A DNA stretch of 41,297 nucleotides from Woeseiaceae bacterium (lineage in GTDB: Bacteria; Pseudomonadota; Gammaproteobacteria; Steroidobacterales; Woeseiaceae): contig JABDOQ010000009.1 in NCBI GenBank assembly GCA_013043165.1, forward strand, positions 1-41,297. Reading direction: 5' to 3'. The notes beneath the pieces were generated by a model that was given only the letters and a program-made list of their open reading frames with translations, was not told where the DNA came from and ran no database searches. Below, one piece after another: positions 8,942 to 16,652 of the stretch. Every line of letters begins with the position of its first letter. Positions within the stretch are counted from its first letter, which is position 1. The translations under genes were made by a program, and so were the position numbers.

Positions 8942-9640
8942 ATGATCCGCAGACTGTTTGTTTTGATATTGCTTTTCGCGAGCGTGGCTACGATGGCCGA
9001 CGATAGGGCCAATACCGTTTCCGTTACGGGCACCGGCACGGTCAGCGCCCTGCCTGATCGAGCCACGGTTCAGATGTCCATCGTGAGTCGCGCCAAAGAA
9101 CTTGACGTGGCACAGGCTGCAGCGGCGAAAGTGACAACCGCAATCCTGGCCCTGACCGACAGGCTGGATATCGAGCGGAACAAGGTGGACACCACGGGCG
9201 CAACGGTCCGTCCGGACTATCGCTGGAATCGAGAGACGGAAGAGCAGGAACTGCGCGGCTACATCGCCGAGCGACAAATGCATGTCAGGGTCGATGACCT
9301 CGACCGGCTCGGCAAACTGGTTGAAGGTGCGGTTGCGGCCGGAGTCAACCAGGTCTCGCCACCACAGCTCGATAGTTCGCGACGCGAAGCATTGCATCGA
9401 GAGGCGCTGGCAATGGCTGCAGGCGATGCCCGTGCCAACGCCGAAGTGTTGGCGAAAGCGCTGGGCGCGAAGCTCGGCGATCCGATTTCTATTGCTGACG
9501 GAAGCGTTATCCCCGGACCCCCTGTGCCACAGGTACGCATGGCGACGGCGGCGATGGAATCGGATTCAGCGGCCACCTACAGCGCTGGCGACCTCACGTT
9601 TACGGCCAGGGTATCCGCCGTATTCGAATTGGTGAACTGA
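8942..9640 (+). CDS. SIMPL domain (DUF541, YggE-like) periplasmic protein
   Basis: Secreted protein of 232 residues. An N-terminal signal peptide (IRRLFVLILLFASVATMA) probably ends near residue 18. The rest is a SIMPL/DUF541 domain, recognised by NTVSVTGTGTVSALPDRATVQMSI at its start, the central GYIAERQMHVRVDDLDRLGKLVEGAVAAGVN, and the Ala-rich helix AMAAGDARANAEVLAKALG. I chose the ATG at 8942 because GAGGAG lies about 6-8 bases upstream; a TTG at 8927 would add five residues and remove the ribosome site. E. coli YggE has been tied to lower oxidative stress, but the biochemical role of the family is not known. It stands alone, 50 bp after the exonuclease gene. Confidence 0.9.
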   Translation: MIRRLFVLILLFASVATMADDRANTVSVTGTGTVSALPDRATVQMSIVSRAKELDVAQAAAAKVTTAILALTDRLDIERNKVDTTGATVRPDYRWNRETEEQELRGYIAERQMHVRVDDLDRLGKLVEGAVAAGVNQVSPPQLDSSRREALHREALAMAAGDARANAEVLAKALGAKLGDPISIADGSVIPGPPVPQVRMATAAMESDSAATYSAGDLTFTARVSAVFELVN

Positions 9641-9668
9641 GCGGTCAGCTGAACCCTGCTTCGACCCC

Positions 9669-9698
9669 GGTTTCTCGCCGGTGTTACCGGAGAGAACC
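9669..9698. terminator. Possible hairpin between convergent genes
   Basis: CCGGT/ACCGG with a GTT loop is extended by GGTT-CTC pairing with GAG-AACC, allowing one bulge and one mismatch. It sits between the stop codons of the SIMPL gene and the convergent ALDH gene. Neither side has a T-run, so it is a weak terminator candidate. It begins within the 11-mer GACCCCGGTTT discussed in the findings. Confidence 0.35.
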
Positions 9699-9710
9699 TG
9701 AAATCACCGG

Positions 9711-11159
9711 CTACTTCTTCTGGTTCACGAGGAAGTTCAACATACGATCGGCGAACTTCCCGTACGGCGGCGCAAGAAATTTTGCCGCTGAATAGGCGGG
9801 CTGATAGTAAACCGGCCGCAGCTTCGAGAACGTGATGAAGCCCTCGTAGCCATGGTAGTGACCCATGCCGCTGGGACCCACTCCGCCGAACGGAAGGTTG
9901 TGTTGCGCAACGTGGAACAATGCGTCGTTTACCGTGACGCCACCGGACATGATCCGGTCGATGTATCGGGCCGCAAGTTCCTTGTCGTTCGTAAACGGAT
10001 ACAATGCCAGCGGTCGGTCGCGCCCGTTGACGTAATCGATAACTTCTTCCGGCTCCCGATACGGCACGACCGGCAGCAGCGGACCAAAAATTTCGCGGCG
10101 CCGAATCGTCATCTCTTCCGTGGTATTCAAGACCAGGCAAAGCGGAAACTTTCGGCCCGACGCTTGCGGTTCCTGGTCGGGCAGGTTCACGATCGTCGCA
10201 CCCTTTTTACGGGCATCTTCGAGCGTCTCGGAAACTCGCTCGAACGAGCGATCATCGATAATCGACGTGTAGTCGTCGCTGCTGATATCGGGGCAGTGTT
10301 GCTTCGCCCATGCTTTTGCCCTGTCGACAAAGTCATCGACCTGGCTCTCATGCACAAAAACATAATCGACGTTGGTGCATATCTGCCCGGCATTGAACTG
10401 TTTGACGAAGAGTATGCGCTCGACCGCTTTCGCCATCGGGTAGTCAGGCGCGATAACGGCAGGCGCCTTGCCGCCGAGCTCCAGTGTAACCGGCGTCAGG
10501 TTGGCCGCTGCGGCTGCCATTACGGCCCGGCCCGTCTGACCCGAACCCGTGAATATCAGGTGATCAAACGGCAGTTTCGAGAACTCGATTCCAACGCCGC
10601 CCGTTTCTTCGAAGAACTTCAGTTTGTCCTCGTCAAAATATTTCGGCGTCAGCGAAATCAAGAGGCGCGAAAGCGCGATTGAATTTTCTGACATTTTAAC
10701 CATCGCACGGTTACCCGCAGCGAATACCGCGGCCAGCTGCGAAAAAGTCAGATTGATCGGGAAGTTCCACGGAATGATCAGACCAATAACACCCAGCGGT
10801 TGCGGGATAACGCGGGCCTTTCCACCAGGATACATCGACTGGTCAACCTTGCGGCGCTGGACCTTCATCCAGCTCTTCAGGTGCTTGATCGAATCAATGA
10901 TGCCATCGTTCGCCGTAATGATTTCCGCAAACAGCGTTTCGTGCCGCGAGCGATTGCCATAGTCCTGGCTGATCGCGTCTATTATCGCTTCACGATTTTC
11001 GCTGATCATCCGCTTGAGGTTCAGCAAATGATCCTTGCGTTCCTCGCGGGTCTCCGTTTCGCTCTGCAGGAAGCTCTGCCGCTGCGCCTCAAGACAGCGT
11101 TGCAGGGCAACAATCTCCGAGACCTGTTCCTGACGATCTTTCGTTACGACCGAGTGCAT
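9711..11159 (-). CDS. Coniferyl aldehyde dehydrogenase-like NAD(P)-dependent ALDH
   Basis: Aldehyde dehydrogenase of 482 residues that oxidises an aldehyde to the acid with NAD(P)+. The fold markers are PLGVIGLIIPWNFPINLTF (about 121-139), FTGSGQTGRAVM (cofactor loop), ELGGKAPAVI with catalytic Glu227, and FNAGQICTNVDYV with catalytic Cys261. The C-terminal hydrophobic and aromatic tail (PVYYQPAYSAAKFLAPPYGK) puts it in the class 3/fatty-aldehyde-like branch that includes coniferyl aldehyde dehydrogenases, rather than betaine ALDHs. CGGAGAC precedes the ATG. It is divergent from the PQQ alcohol dehydrogenase across 161 bp, consistent with consecutive steps alcohol to aldehyde to acid. The true aldehyde could be aromatic, terpenoid or aliphatic. 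Confidence 0.88.
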   Translation of the reverse strand: MHSVVTKDRQEQVSEIVALQRCLEAQRQSFLQSETETREERKDHLLNLKRMISENREAIIDAISQDYGNRSRHETLFAEIITANDGIIDSIKHLKSWMKVQRRKVDQSMYPGGKARVIPQPLGVIGLIIPWNFPINLTFSQLAAVFAAGNRAMVKMSENSIALSRLLISLTPKYFDEDKLKFFEETGGVGIEFSKLPFDHLIFTGSGQTGRAVMAAAAANLTPVTLELGGKAPAVIAPDYPMAKAVERILFVKQFNAGQICTNVDYVFVHESQVDDFVDRAKAWAKQHCPDISSDDYTSIIDDRSFERVSETLEDARKKGATIVNLPDQEPQASGRKFPLCLVLNTTEEMTIRRREIFGPLLPVVPYREPEEVIDYVNGRDRPLALYPFTNDKELAARYIDRIMSGGVTVNDALFHVAQHNLPFGGVGPSGMGHYHGYEGFITFSKLRPVYYQPAYSAAKFLAPPYGKFADRMLNFLVNQKK

Positions 11160-11264
11160 AGTTGTCTCCGGATTATCTTGCGGGAAGCGCCCATCGAAGC
11201 CGATGCCCTTTTAATAGCGGGCCAGTGATTATATTGTAGCGGACTACTTCACGCATCGTTTGGC

Positions 11265-11279
11265 GGCAATGTTATTGCC
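11265..11279. promoter_or_regulatory. Small palindrome, possible operator in the ALDH/PQQ-ADH divergent region
   Basis: GGCAAT-GTT-ATTGCC is a perfect 6+6 inverted repeat, 42 bp before the ATG of the PQQ dehydrogenase and about 105 bp from the divergent ALDH start. Its size and placement suit a regulator dimer site, but no regulator gene lies next to it and a single copy could be chance. Confidence 0.25.
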
Positions 11280-11320
11280 TGCCCCTGCTTTCGAAAAATA
11301 ACGGCCATGAGGCTTCGAAG

Positions 11321-13486
11321 ATGTTGGTTTCAAAAAGATTATCTGCAGTTGCTATCGCTGTTTCACTGCTGATGCTCGCCGCTTGCGGCCGCGAATCGGG
11401 AAGCGATGCCCGCGACCTCGAGACATCTATTGCGGGCGCAGGCAATGGCGGCGGGCCAGGCATTACAGCGACGGCGATTATCAACGCCGATGACACGCCC
11501 GGGGAATGGCTGTCGCACGGCCGAACCTATTCCGAGCAACGCTTCTCTCCGCTCTCTCAGGTATCCCGCGAGAACGTCAGGGAGCTCGGCCTGGCCTGGG
11601 CGTTCGACTTCGGCGTCAGCCGCGGCATCGAGGCGACACCAATCGTCTCTGACGGTGTTATGTACGTGACGTCAAGCTGGAATATCGTAAGCGCACTGAA
11701 CGCAAAGACTGGCGATGTTGTCTGGCAATACGACCCGCAGGTCGACAAATCGCGTGCAGCCGTCATGTGCTGCGACATCGTCAATCGTGGCGTCGCGATC
11801 TGGGGCAACAAGGTCTACACGGGAACCATCGACGGGCGCCTGATAGCGATCGATGTGAAGACCGGTGACGCAGTCTGGGACGTGAACACGATCGACAGGT
11901 CCAAACCCTATTCGATTACCGGCGCGCCTCGCGTCGTGAAGGGCAAGGTCATTATCGGCAACGGCGGCGCCGAGTTTGGCGTGCGCGGTTACATCTCGGC
12001 CTATGACGCGAATACCGGCGAAATGCTGTGGCGGTTCCACACGGTGCCGGGCAACCCCGACGACGGATTCGAGAACGACGCCATGAAAGCAGCCGCAGCG
12101 ACCTGGACCGGCGAATGGTGGGCCGCCGGCGGAGGCGGCACAGTCTGGGACTCGATGGCCTACGATGCCGAACTCGACCTCCTCTATATAGGTGTCGGCA
12201 ACGGTTCACCGTGGAACCAGGAGCTCCGCAGCCCCGACGGCGGCGACAATTTATTCTTGTCATCGATTGTTGCGCTGCGGCCCGATAGCGGCGACTACGT
12301 CTGGCACTACCAGACAACGCCCGGAGATACCTGGGACTTCACCGCAACCCAGCACATGATCCTCGCCGAGCTGGAAATTGGCGGCACGCAGCGAAAAGTC
12401 ATCATGCAGGCGCCAAAAAATGGTTTCTTCTACGTGGTCGATCGCGAGACAGGCGAGCTGTTATCGGCGAAAAACTACGTGCCCACAAACTGGGCGACGC
12501 ATGTCGATATGGAAACGGGCAGGCCGGTCGAAGTCGCTGATGCGCGCTGGCCGGGCAAGGCCCCGTACCTGCAGCTGCCCGGACCTCTGGGCGCGCACAA
12601 CTGGCACCCCATGTCCTATAGCCCGATTACCGGGCTGGTCTACATTCCGGCCCAGGAAGCTCCGTTCGCTTATGGCGACGACCCGGAATACCTGTACAAG
12701 GAGGGCGTGTGGAACACAGGTGCGAACATGGCACTCGCATCACTGCCCACCGACGAGGCGACGCTCGCAGCGGTAAAGGCCATGTTGAAAGGGCGAATTC
12801 TCGCCTGGGACCCGGTTAAACAGGAGGCCGCCTGGTCCTTCGAGCACAAAGGCCCATGGAATGGCGGCCTGCTTTCGACTGCGGGCGGACTTGTTTTCCA
12901 GGGTACCGCGGACGCGCATTTCGCGGCCTACGATGCATCGACAGGAGGGCAGCTTTGGTCGTTCTTCAGCCAGACGGGTATCGTTGCAGCGCCTGTCAGT
13001 TACGAAATTGACGGCGAGCAATATGTCGCCGTTGCGTCAGGCTGGGGCGGCTCCTATGCGCTGGCCTACGGTGGCGTGGCGCCGACGGGAAGCGAAGCAG
13101 GGGTCGGCCGCGTTCTGACCTTCAAGCTCGGCGCAAATGAAGCGCTCCCGGGAAGCTCCGCAATTCCGGCCGGTATTCCCAAACTACCCGCACAGACCGC
13201 AACAGCCGGGTCCATCGCCAGGGGATTCGATGCCTATACGCGCTATTGCATAAGCTGTCACGGCGACCATGCAGTTTCGTCAGGAATCTTGCCAGATCTC
13301 CGAAAATCGCCGTATCTCCTATCCCAGGAATCGTGGGATGCTGTCGTTCGCCAAGGCGCCCTGTCAGATCGTGGCATGGGTAATTTCGGTGAATTTCTGG
13401 ATACCGAGACGGCTGCGTCGATACGCGCTTACGTAATTGAACAAGCCCGGATGGCCGTCGAAAACGGAGATAAAGCCGCGAAATAG
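11321..13486 (+). CDS. PQQ-dependent alcohol dehydrogenase with C-terminal cytochrome c (quinohemoprotein), lipoprotein
   Basis: Periplasmic type II quinohemoprotein alcohol dehydrogenase of 721 residues, oxidising an alcohol to an aldehyde and passing electrons through heme c. Visible features are a lipoprotein signal with lipobox LAAC (Cys22), an eight-bladed propeller with repeated W-type motifs (NAKTGDVVWQYD, DVKTGDAVWDVN, DANTGEMLWRFH), the vicinal Cys150-Cys151 pair that contacts PQQ, and the active-site stretch GDTWDFTATQ with catalytic Asp339. Position 341 is Thr rather than the second Asp of lanthanide enzymes, so calcium is expected. The C-terminal cytochrome has CISCH (Cys643, Cys646, His647), with a likely Met ligand in RGMGNFG. 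Most relatives are soluble, so the lipid anchor is notable. GAGG precedes the start; the TPP enzyme gene follows after 36 bp. Confidence 0.93.
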   Translation: MLVSKRLSAVAIAVSLLMLAACGRESGSDARDLETSIAGAGNGGGPGITATAIINADDTPGEWLSHGRTYSEQRFSPLSQVSRENVRELGLAWAFDFGVSRGIEATPIVSDGVMYVTSSWNIVSALNAKTGDVVWQYDPQVDKSRAAVMCCDIVNRGVAIWGNKVYTGTIDGRLIAIDVKTGDAVWDVNTIDRSKPYSITGAPRVVKGKVIIGNGGAEFGVRGYISAYDANTGEMLWRFHTVPGNPDDGFENDAMKAAAATWTGEWWAAGGGGTVWDSMAYDAELDLLYIGVGNGSPWNQELRSPDGGDNLFLSSIVALRPDSGDYVWHYQTTPGDTWDFTATQHMILAELEIGGTQRKVIMQAPKNGFFYVVDRETGELLSAKNYVPTNWATHVDMETGRPVEVADARWPGKAPYLQLPGPLGAHNWHPMSYSPITGLVYIPAQEAPFAYGDDPEYLYKEGVWNTGANMALASLPTDEATLAAVKAMLKGRILAWDPVKQEAAWSFEHKGPWNGGLLSTAGGLVFQGTADAHFAAYDASTGGQLWSFFSQTGIVAAPVSYEIDGEQYVAVASGWGGSYALAYGGVAPTGSEAGVGRVLTFKLGANEALPGSSAIPAGIPKLPAQTATAGSIARGFDAYTRYCISCHGDHAVSSGILPDLRKSPYLLSQESWDAVVRQGALSDRGMGNFGEFLDTETAASIRAYVIEQARMAVENGDKAAK

Positions 13487-13522
13487 CACAAGCTCAAAAC
13501 AAAAACAACCGGAGCGAGATGA

Positions 13523-15079
13523 ATGAACGGAGCTGAGGCGCTGATACAGACGCTGAGTGATTGTGGAGTGGAGGTGTGCTTTGCAAATCCGGGTACATCG
13601 GAAATGCAACTCGTCGCCGCACTCGACAAGCAGCCGAAAGTCCGCGCGATTCTTGGTCTGTTCGAAGGCGTCGTAACCGGCGCGGCCGACGGCTACGGCC
13701 GCATGGCCGACAAACCAGCCGCCACGTTGCTGCACCTCGGGCCCGGTCTTGGCAACGGCCTCGCAAATCTTCACAACGCCAGGCGCGCCCGCACACCCGT
13801 CGTCAATATTGTCGGCGATCATGCCGTTGATCACCTCAGGTACGACGCACCGCTCACTTCTGATGTCGAAGCCGTTGCACGCCCGATGGCGGATTGGGTG
13901 CGCACCTCCAAATCATCTGCCGATCTTGCCGTCGCGGGTGGCGAAGCCGTGCAGGCGGCTCTCACCTACCCCGGACAAATCGCGACACTGATTGCGCCCG
14001 CCGATCATGCCTGGACGGACGGCGCACATCCGGTAGCGCCCAAAAAACCTTCGGAACCCGCCAGAGCATCCGCGCGCGATGTCGCCCGCGCCGCAGCCGC
14101 CCTGGGGGCTGATGGTTCCGCGGCCCTTTTTCTCGGCGGCCGGGCGCTAAGGGAAGATGCGCTGGAGCAGGCCGGCCGGATCGCCGCAGCAACCGGAGCA
14201 CGACTTATCTCAGAAACGTTCAGCGCCCGCCTGCAGCGCGGTGCCGGTCGAGTAACGCTGGAACGTTTGCCGTATTTCGGCGAGATGGCGGCAGAATTTC
14301 TGGCTGGCCTGACCCGAATCGTTTTCGTCGGTGCTGAACCGCCGGTCTCGTTTTTTGCCTATCCGGGCAAACCGAGCTGGCTCTCTCCTGATAACGCAGA
14401 GCTGATCAAGCTTGCCGGCCCACGCGATGACGCTGTCGACGCTCTGCGACAACTTGCCGATGCGCTCAATGCGCCTGCAGCTGCCAACAACCTGCAGGCG
14501 CCCGCCGCGCCGCCTGCGGCCGACGGCAATCTCGACGCGCAATCACTGGGTGCCGTGCTTGCGTCGTTACTGCCCGAGAATGCAATCGTCTCCGACGAAG
14601 CAGCAACCGCTGGCCTCGCAATTTTCCCAATGACGCAGGGCGCCGCGAAGCATGATTGGTTAATGCTGACCGGCGGTTCGATTGGCCAGGGACTGCCGCT
14701 TGCAGCGGGCGCCGCTATTGCCTGTCCGAAACGCAAAGTCATCGCGCTGCAGGCCGATGGCTCCGCGATGTATACGGTGCAGGCGCTGTGGACGATGGCT
14801 CGGGAAGATCTCGATGTTACAACTGTCATCATCAACAACGGCAGCTACGCGATACTGAATATCGAGCTCGCACGTGTCGGCGTCACCGATCCGGGCCCGA
14901 TTGCCCTGTCACTGCTTGACCTTACCCGGCCGGCGATTGACTGGGTGTCGATTTCGGAAGGCCTGGGCGTACCGGCCGTGCGGGCTGTCACCGTCGGGGA
15001 GTTCCGCGACGCCCTGCAGGCAGCGCTCGCGAGCAAGGGACCGCAGCTGATCGAAGCCGTTGTGCCCGCGGGCATCTGA
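13523..15079 (+). CDS. TPP-dependent enzyme of the acetolactate synthase / benzoylformate decarboxylase type
   Basis: Cytoplasmic thiamine-diphosphate enzyme of 518 residues with the usual three parts. The N-terminal Pyr domain has FANPGTSEMQL and catalytic Glu48 in GLFEGVVTGAADGYGRM. The middle domain (about 185-320) is degenerate. The C-terminal PP domain has GGSIGQGLPLAAGAA and the TPP/magnesium motif QADGSAMYTVQALWTM...INNGSY (Asp and Asn ligands present, first Gly replaced by Ala). Automatic annotation would call it an acetolactate synthase large subunit. No small subunit is nearby, and its neighbours are catabolic oxidoreductases, so a 2-oxoacid decarboxylase or lyase role as in the mandelate pathway is more likely. 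GGAGCGAG precedes the ATG. Confidence 0.87.
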   Translation: MNGAEALIQTLSDCGVEVCFANPGTSEMQLVAALDKQPKVRAILGLFEGVVTGAADGYGRMADKPAATLLHLGPGLGNGLANLHNARRARTPVVNIVGDHAVDHLRYDAPLTSDVEAVARPMADWVRTSKSSADLAVAGGEAVQAALTYPGQIATLIAPADHAWTDGAHPVAPKKPSEPARASARDVARAAAALGADGSAALFLGGRALREDALEQAGRIAAATGARLISETFSARLQRGAGRVTLERLPYFGEMAAEFLAGLTRIVFVGAEPPVSFFAYPGKPSWLSPDNAELIKLAGPRDDAVDALRQLADALNAPAAANNLQAPAAPPAADGNLDAQSLGAVLASLLPENAIVSDEAATAGLAIFPMTQGAAKHDWLMLTGGSIGQGLPLAAGAAIACPKRKVIALQADGSAMYTVQALWTMAREDLDVTTVIINNGSYAILNIELARVGVTDPGPIALSLLDLTRPAIDWVSISEGLGVPAVRAVTVGEFRDALQAALASKGPQLIEAVVPAGI

Positions 15080-15112
15080 TCGGTCAGGTGATAGAGAACT
15101 GAGGAAACGGAC

Positions 15113-16501
15113 ATGTCAGATCTGTTGAAGCGTATTGCAAAAATTTCCGGGCCAAAGGGCCTGATCACTGGTGCAGATGTACGCCAGCGTCCAGCGGACT
15201 GGATGGGCCAGACGCAGTGCAACGCCCTGGCTATCGTCCGACCGGCCTCGACGCAGGAGTTATCGCAGATCATGAAAATTTGCCACGCGCTGGGGCAGCC
15301 GGTTGTTGCGGCAGGCGGACTGACCGGGCTCGTGCAGGGCACTTCCGCATCGGCGGATGAAATTGTCATTTCGTTCGAACGCATGGCAGGCATCGAATCC
15401 ATCGATCCAGTCGGCAGAACCATTACCGTGCAGACCGGCGCCCCCATGCAGAAAGTGCAGGAAGCAGCGGAGAAGCAAGGCTTGATGTTCGCGGTCGATC
15501 TCGGTGCGCGCGGCTCGGCTACGATAGGCGGAAACATCGCCACAAATGCCGGGGGAAACCAGGTCATTCGTTACGGCATGATGCGCGAACACGTTTTGGG
15601 CGTCGAAGTCGTTCTCGCGGACGGTACCGTCGTGTCTTCAATGAATACCCTGTTGAAGAACAATACCGGCTACGACCTGAAGCAGCTTTTCATTGGCTCC
15701 GAAGGGACGTTGGGTCTCGTGACTCGCGCGGTATTGCGGCTTGCGCCACGACCCAAGAGCGACAATACGGCGATGGTTGCGGTGTCGGATTTTGCAGCGC
15801 TAACGGATCTTTTCCGGCATGTGAGTGACAATCTCGGCGGATCGTTAACGTCGTTCGAGGTAATGTGGAAAGAACACTATGAGCTGGTTGCCGTCGAGTC
15901 CGGCCGCCATACGCCGCCTCTGGATGCGGGTGAAGCCTTTTATGTCATCATCGAAGTCACAGGGAACGACGCAGACATCGACACAGAATTGTTTACGCGT
16001 GTGCTCGAACAGGCGATTGAGGCAGAGCTCATAAGCGATGCCGCAATCGCATCGTCCAGGTCACAGCGCGACGCGATCTGGAATATTCGCGAAGATATCG
16101 AGGCGCTGGGCATGGCATTGATGCCTGCCGCGATCTTCGACATCAGCCTGCCAATCAGGAAGATGGAGGTCTATGTAGATCGGCTGAGGAGCTCCGTTCA
16201 TGAGGCATGGGGCGATGAGGCGCGCCTGATCATTTTCGGCCACCTTGGCGATGGCAATTTACATGTCGTAGTTTCAGCTCGTCCTTGGAGCGACGAGGCA
16301 CGGCAACAGGCCGAGAAAATGGTTTACGAGCCACTGGCCGACATCGGTGGCGCCGTATCCGCCGAGCATGGCATCGGACTCGAAAAGCGCGACTACCTGC
16401 ACCTGTCGCGATCAAAAGAGGAAATGGCGTTAATGCGTAGTCTCAAGACGACGCTTGATCCAAAATCGATACTCAATCCCGGCAAAATATTCGCTGCCTG
16501 A
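15113..16501 (+). CDS. FAD-linked 2-hydroxyacid dehydrogenase (GlcD / D-lactate / D-2-hydroxyglutarate type)
   Basis: FAD-dependent oxidoreductase of 462 residues that likely oxidises a D-2-hydroxy acid to the 2-oxo acid. The PCMH-type FAD domain occupies about 35-215 (PVVAAGGLTGLVQGTSASAD; GSATIGGNIATNAGGNQVIRYG; GSEGTLGLVTRAVLRL). The FAD-oxidase C domain occupies about 250-460 with FGHLGDGNLHVVV and SAEHGIGLEKRDYL, the His-rich metal and substrate site of the family. It starts 33 bp after the TPP enzyme, preceded by GAGGAAACGG, in the same orientation. Together they could turn a 2-hydroxy acid into a 2-oxo acid and then an aldehyde one carbon shorter. The substrate cannot be told from the sequence. 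Confidence 0.9.
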   Translation: MSDLLKRIAKISGPKGLITGADVRQRPADWMGQTQCNALAIVRPASTQELSQIMKICHALGQPVVAAGGLTGLVQGTSASADEIVISFERMAGIESIDPVGRTITVQTGAPMQKVQEAAEKQGLMFAVDLGARGSATIGGNIATNAGGNQVIRYGMMREHVLGVEVVLADGTVVSSMNTLLKNNTGYDLKQLFIGSEGTLGLVTRAVLRLAPRPKSDNTAMVAVSDFAALTDLFRHVSDNLGGSLTSFEVMWKEHYELVAVESGRHTPPLDAGEAFYVIIEVTGNDADIDTELFTRVLEQAIEAELISDAAIASSRSQRDAIWNIREDIEALGMALMPAAIFDISLPIRKMEVYVDRLRSSVHEAWGDEARLIIFGHLGDGNLHVVVSARPWSDEARQQAEKMVYEPLADIGGAVSAEHGIGLEKRDYLHLSRSKEEMALMRSLKTTLDPKSILNPGKIFAA

Positions 16502-16652
16502 GTCGGTAATTCAGGGCGCTCCGGTCCGAACAAGCCCCTATTGACAGTCCCTTCTGCACGTGCACAAATCAGTTAAAAGGGGGCGCGCCACTGCACGTCC
16601 CTCAGAAGCCAGAAGAACTGGCGATTTTGATACAACTAAAAGGTGGACCGAA

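Noticed and set aside
16560-16652. Upstream start for the DUF1302 gene at 16560
   Set aside because: It adds a basic stretch before the signal peptide and has no ribosome site; the ATG at 16653 has AGGTGG.
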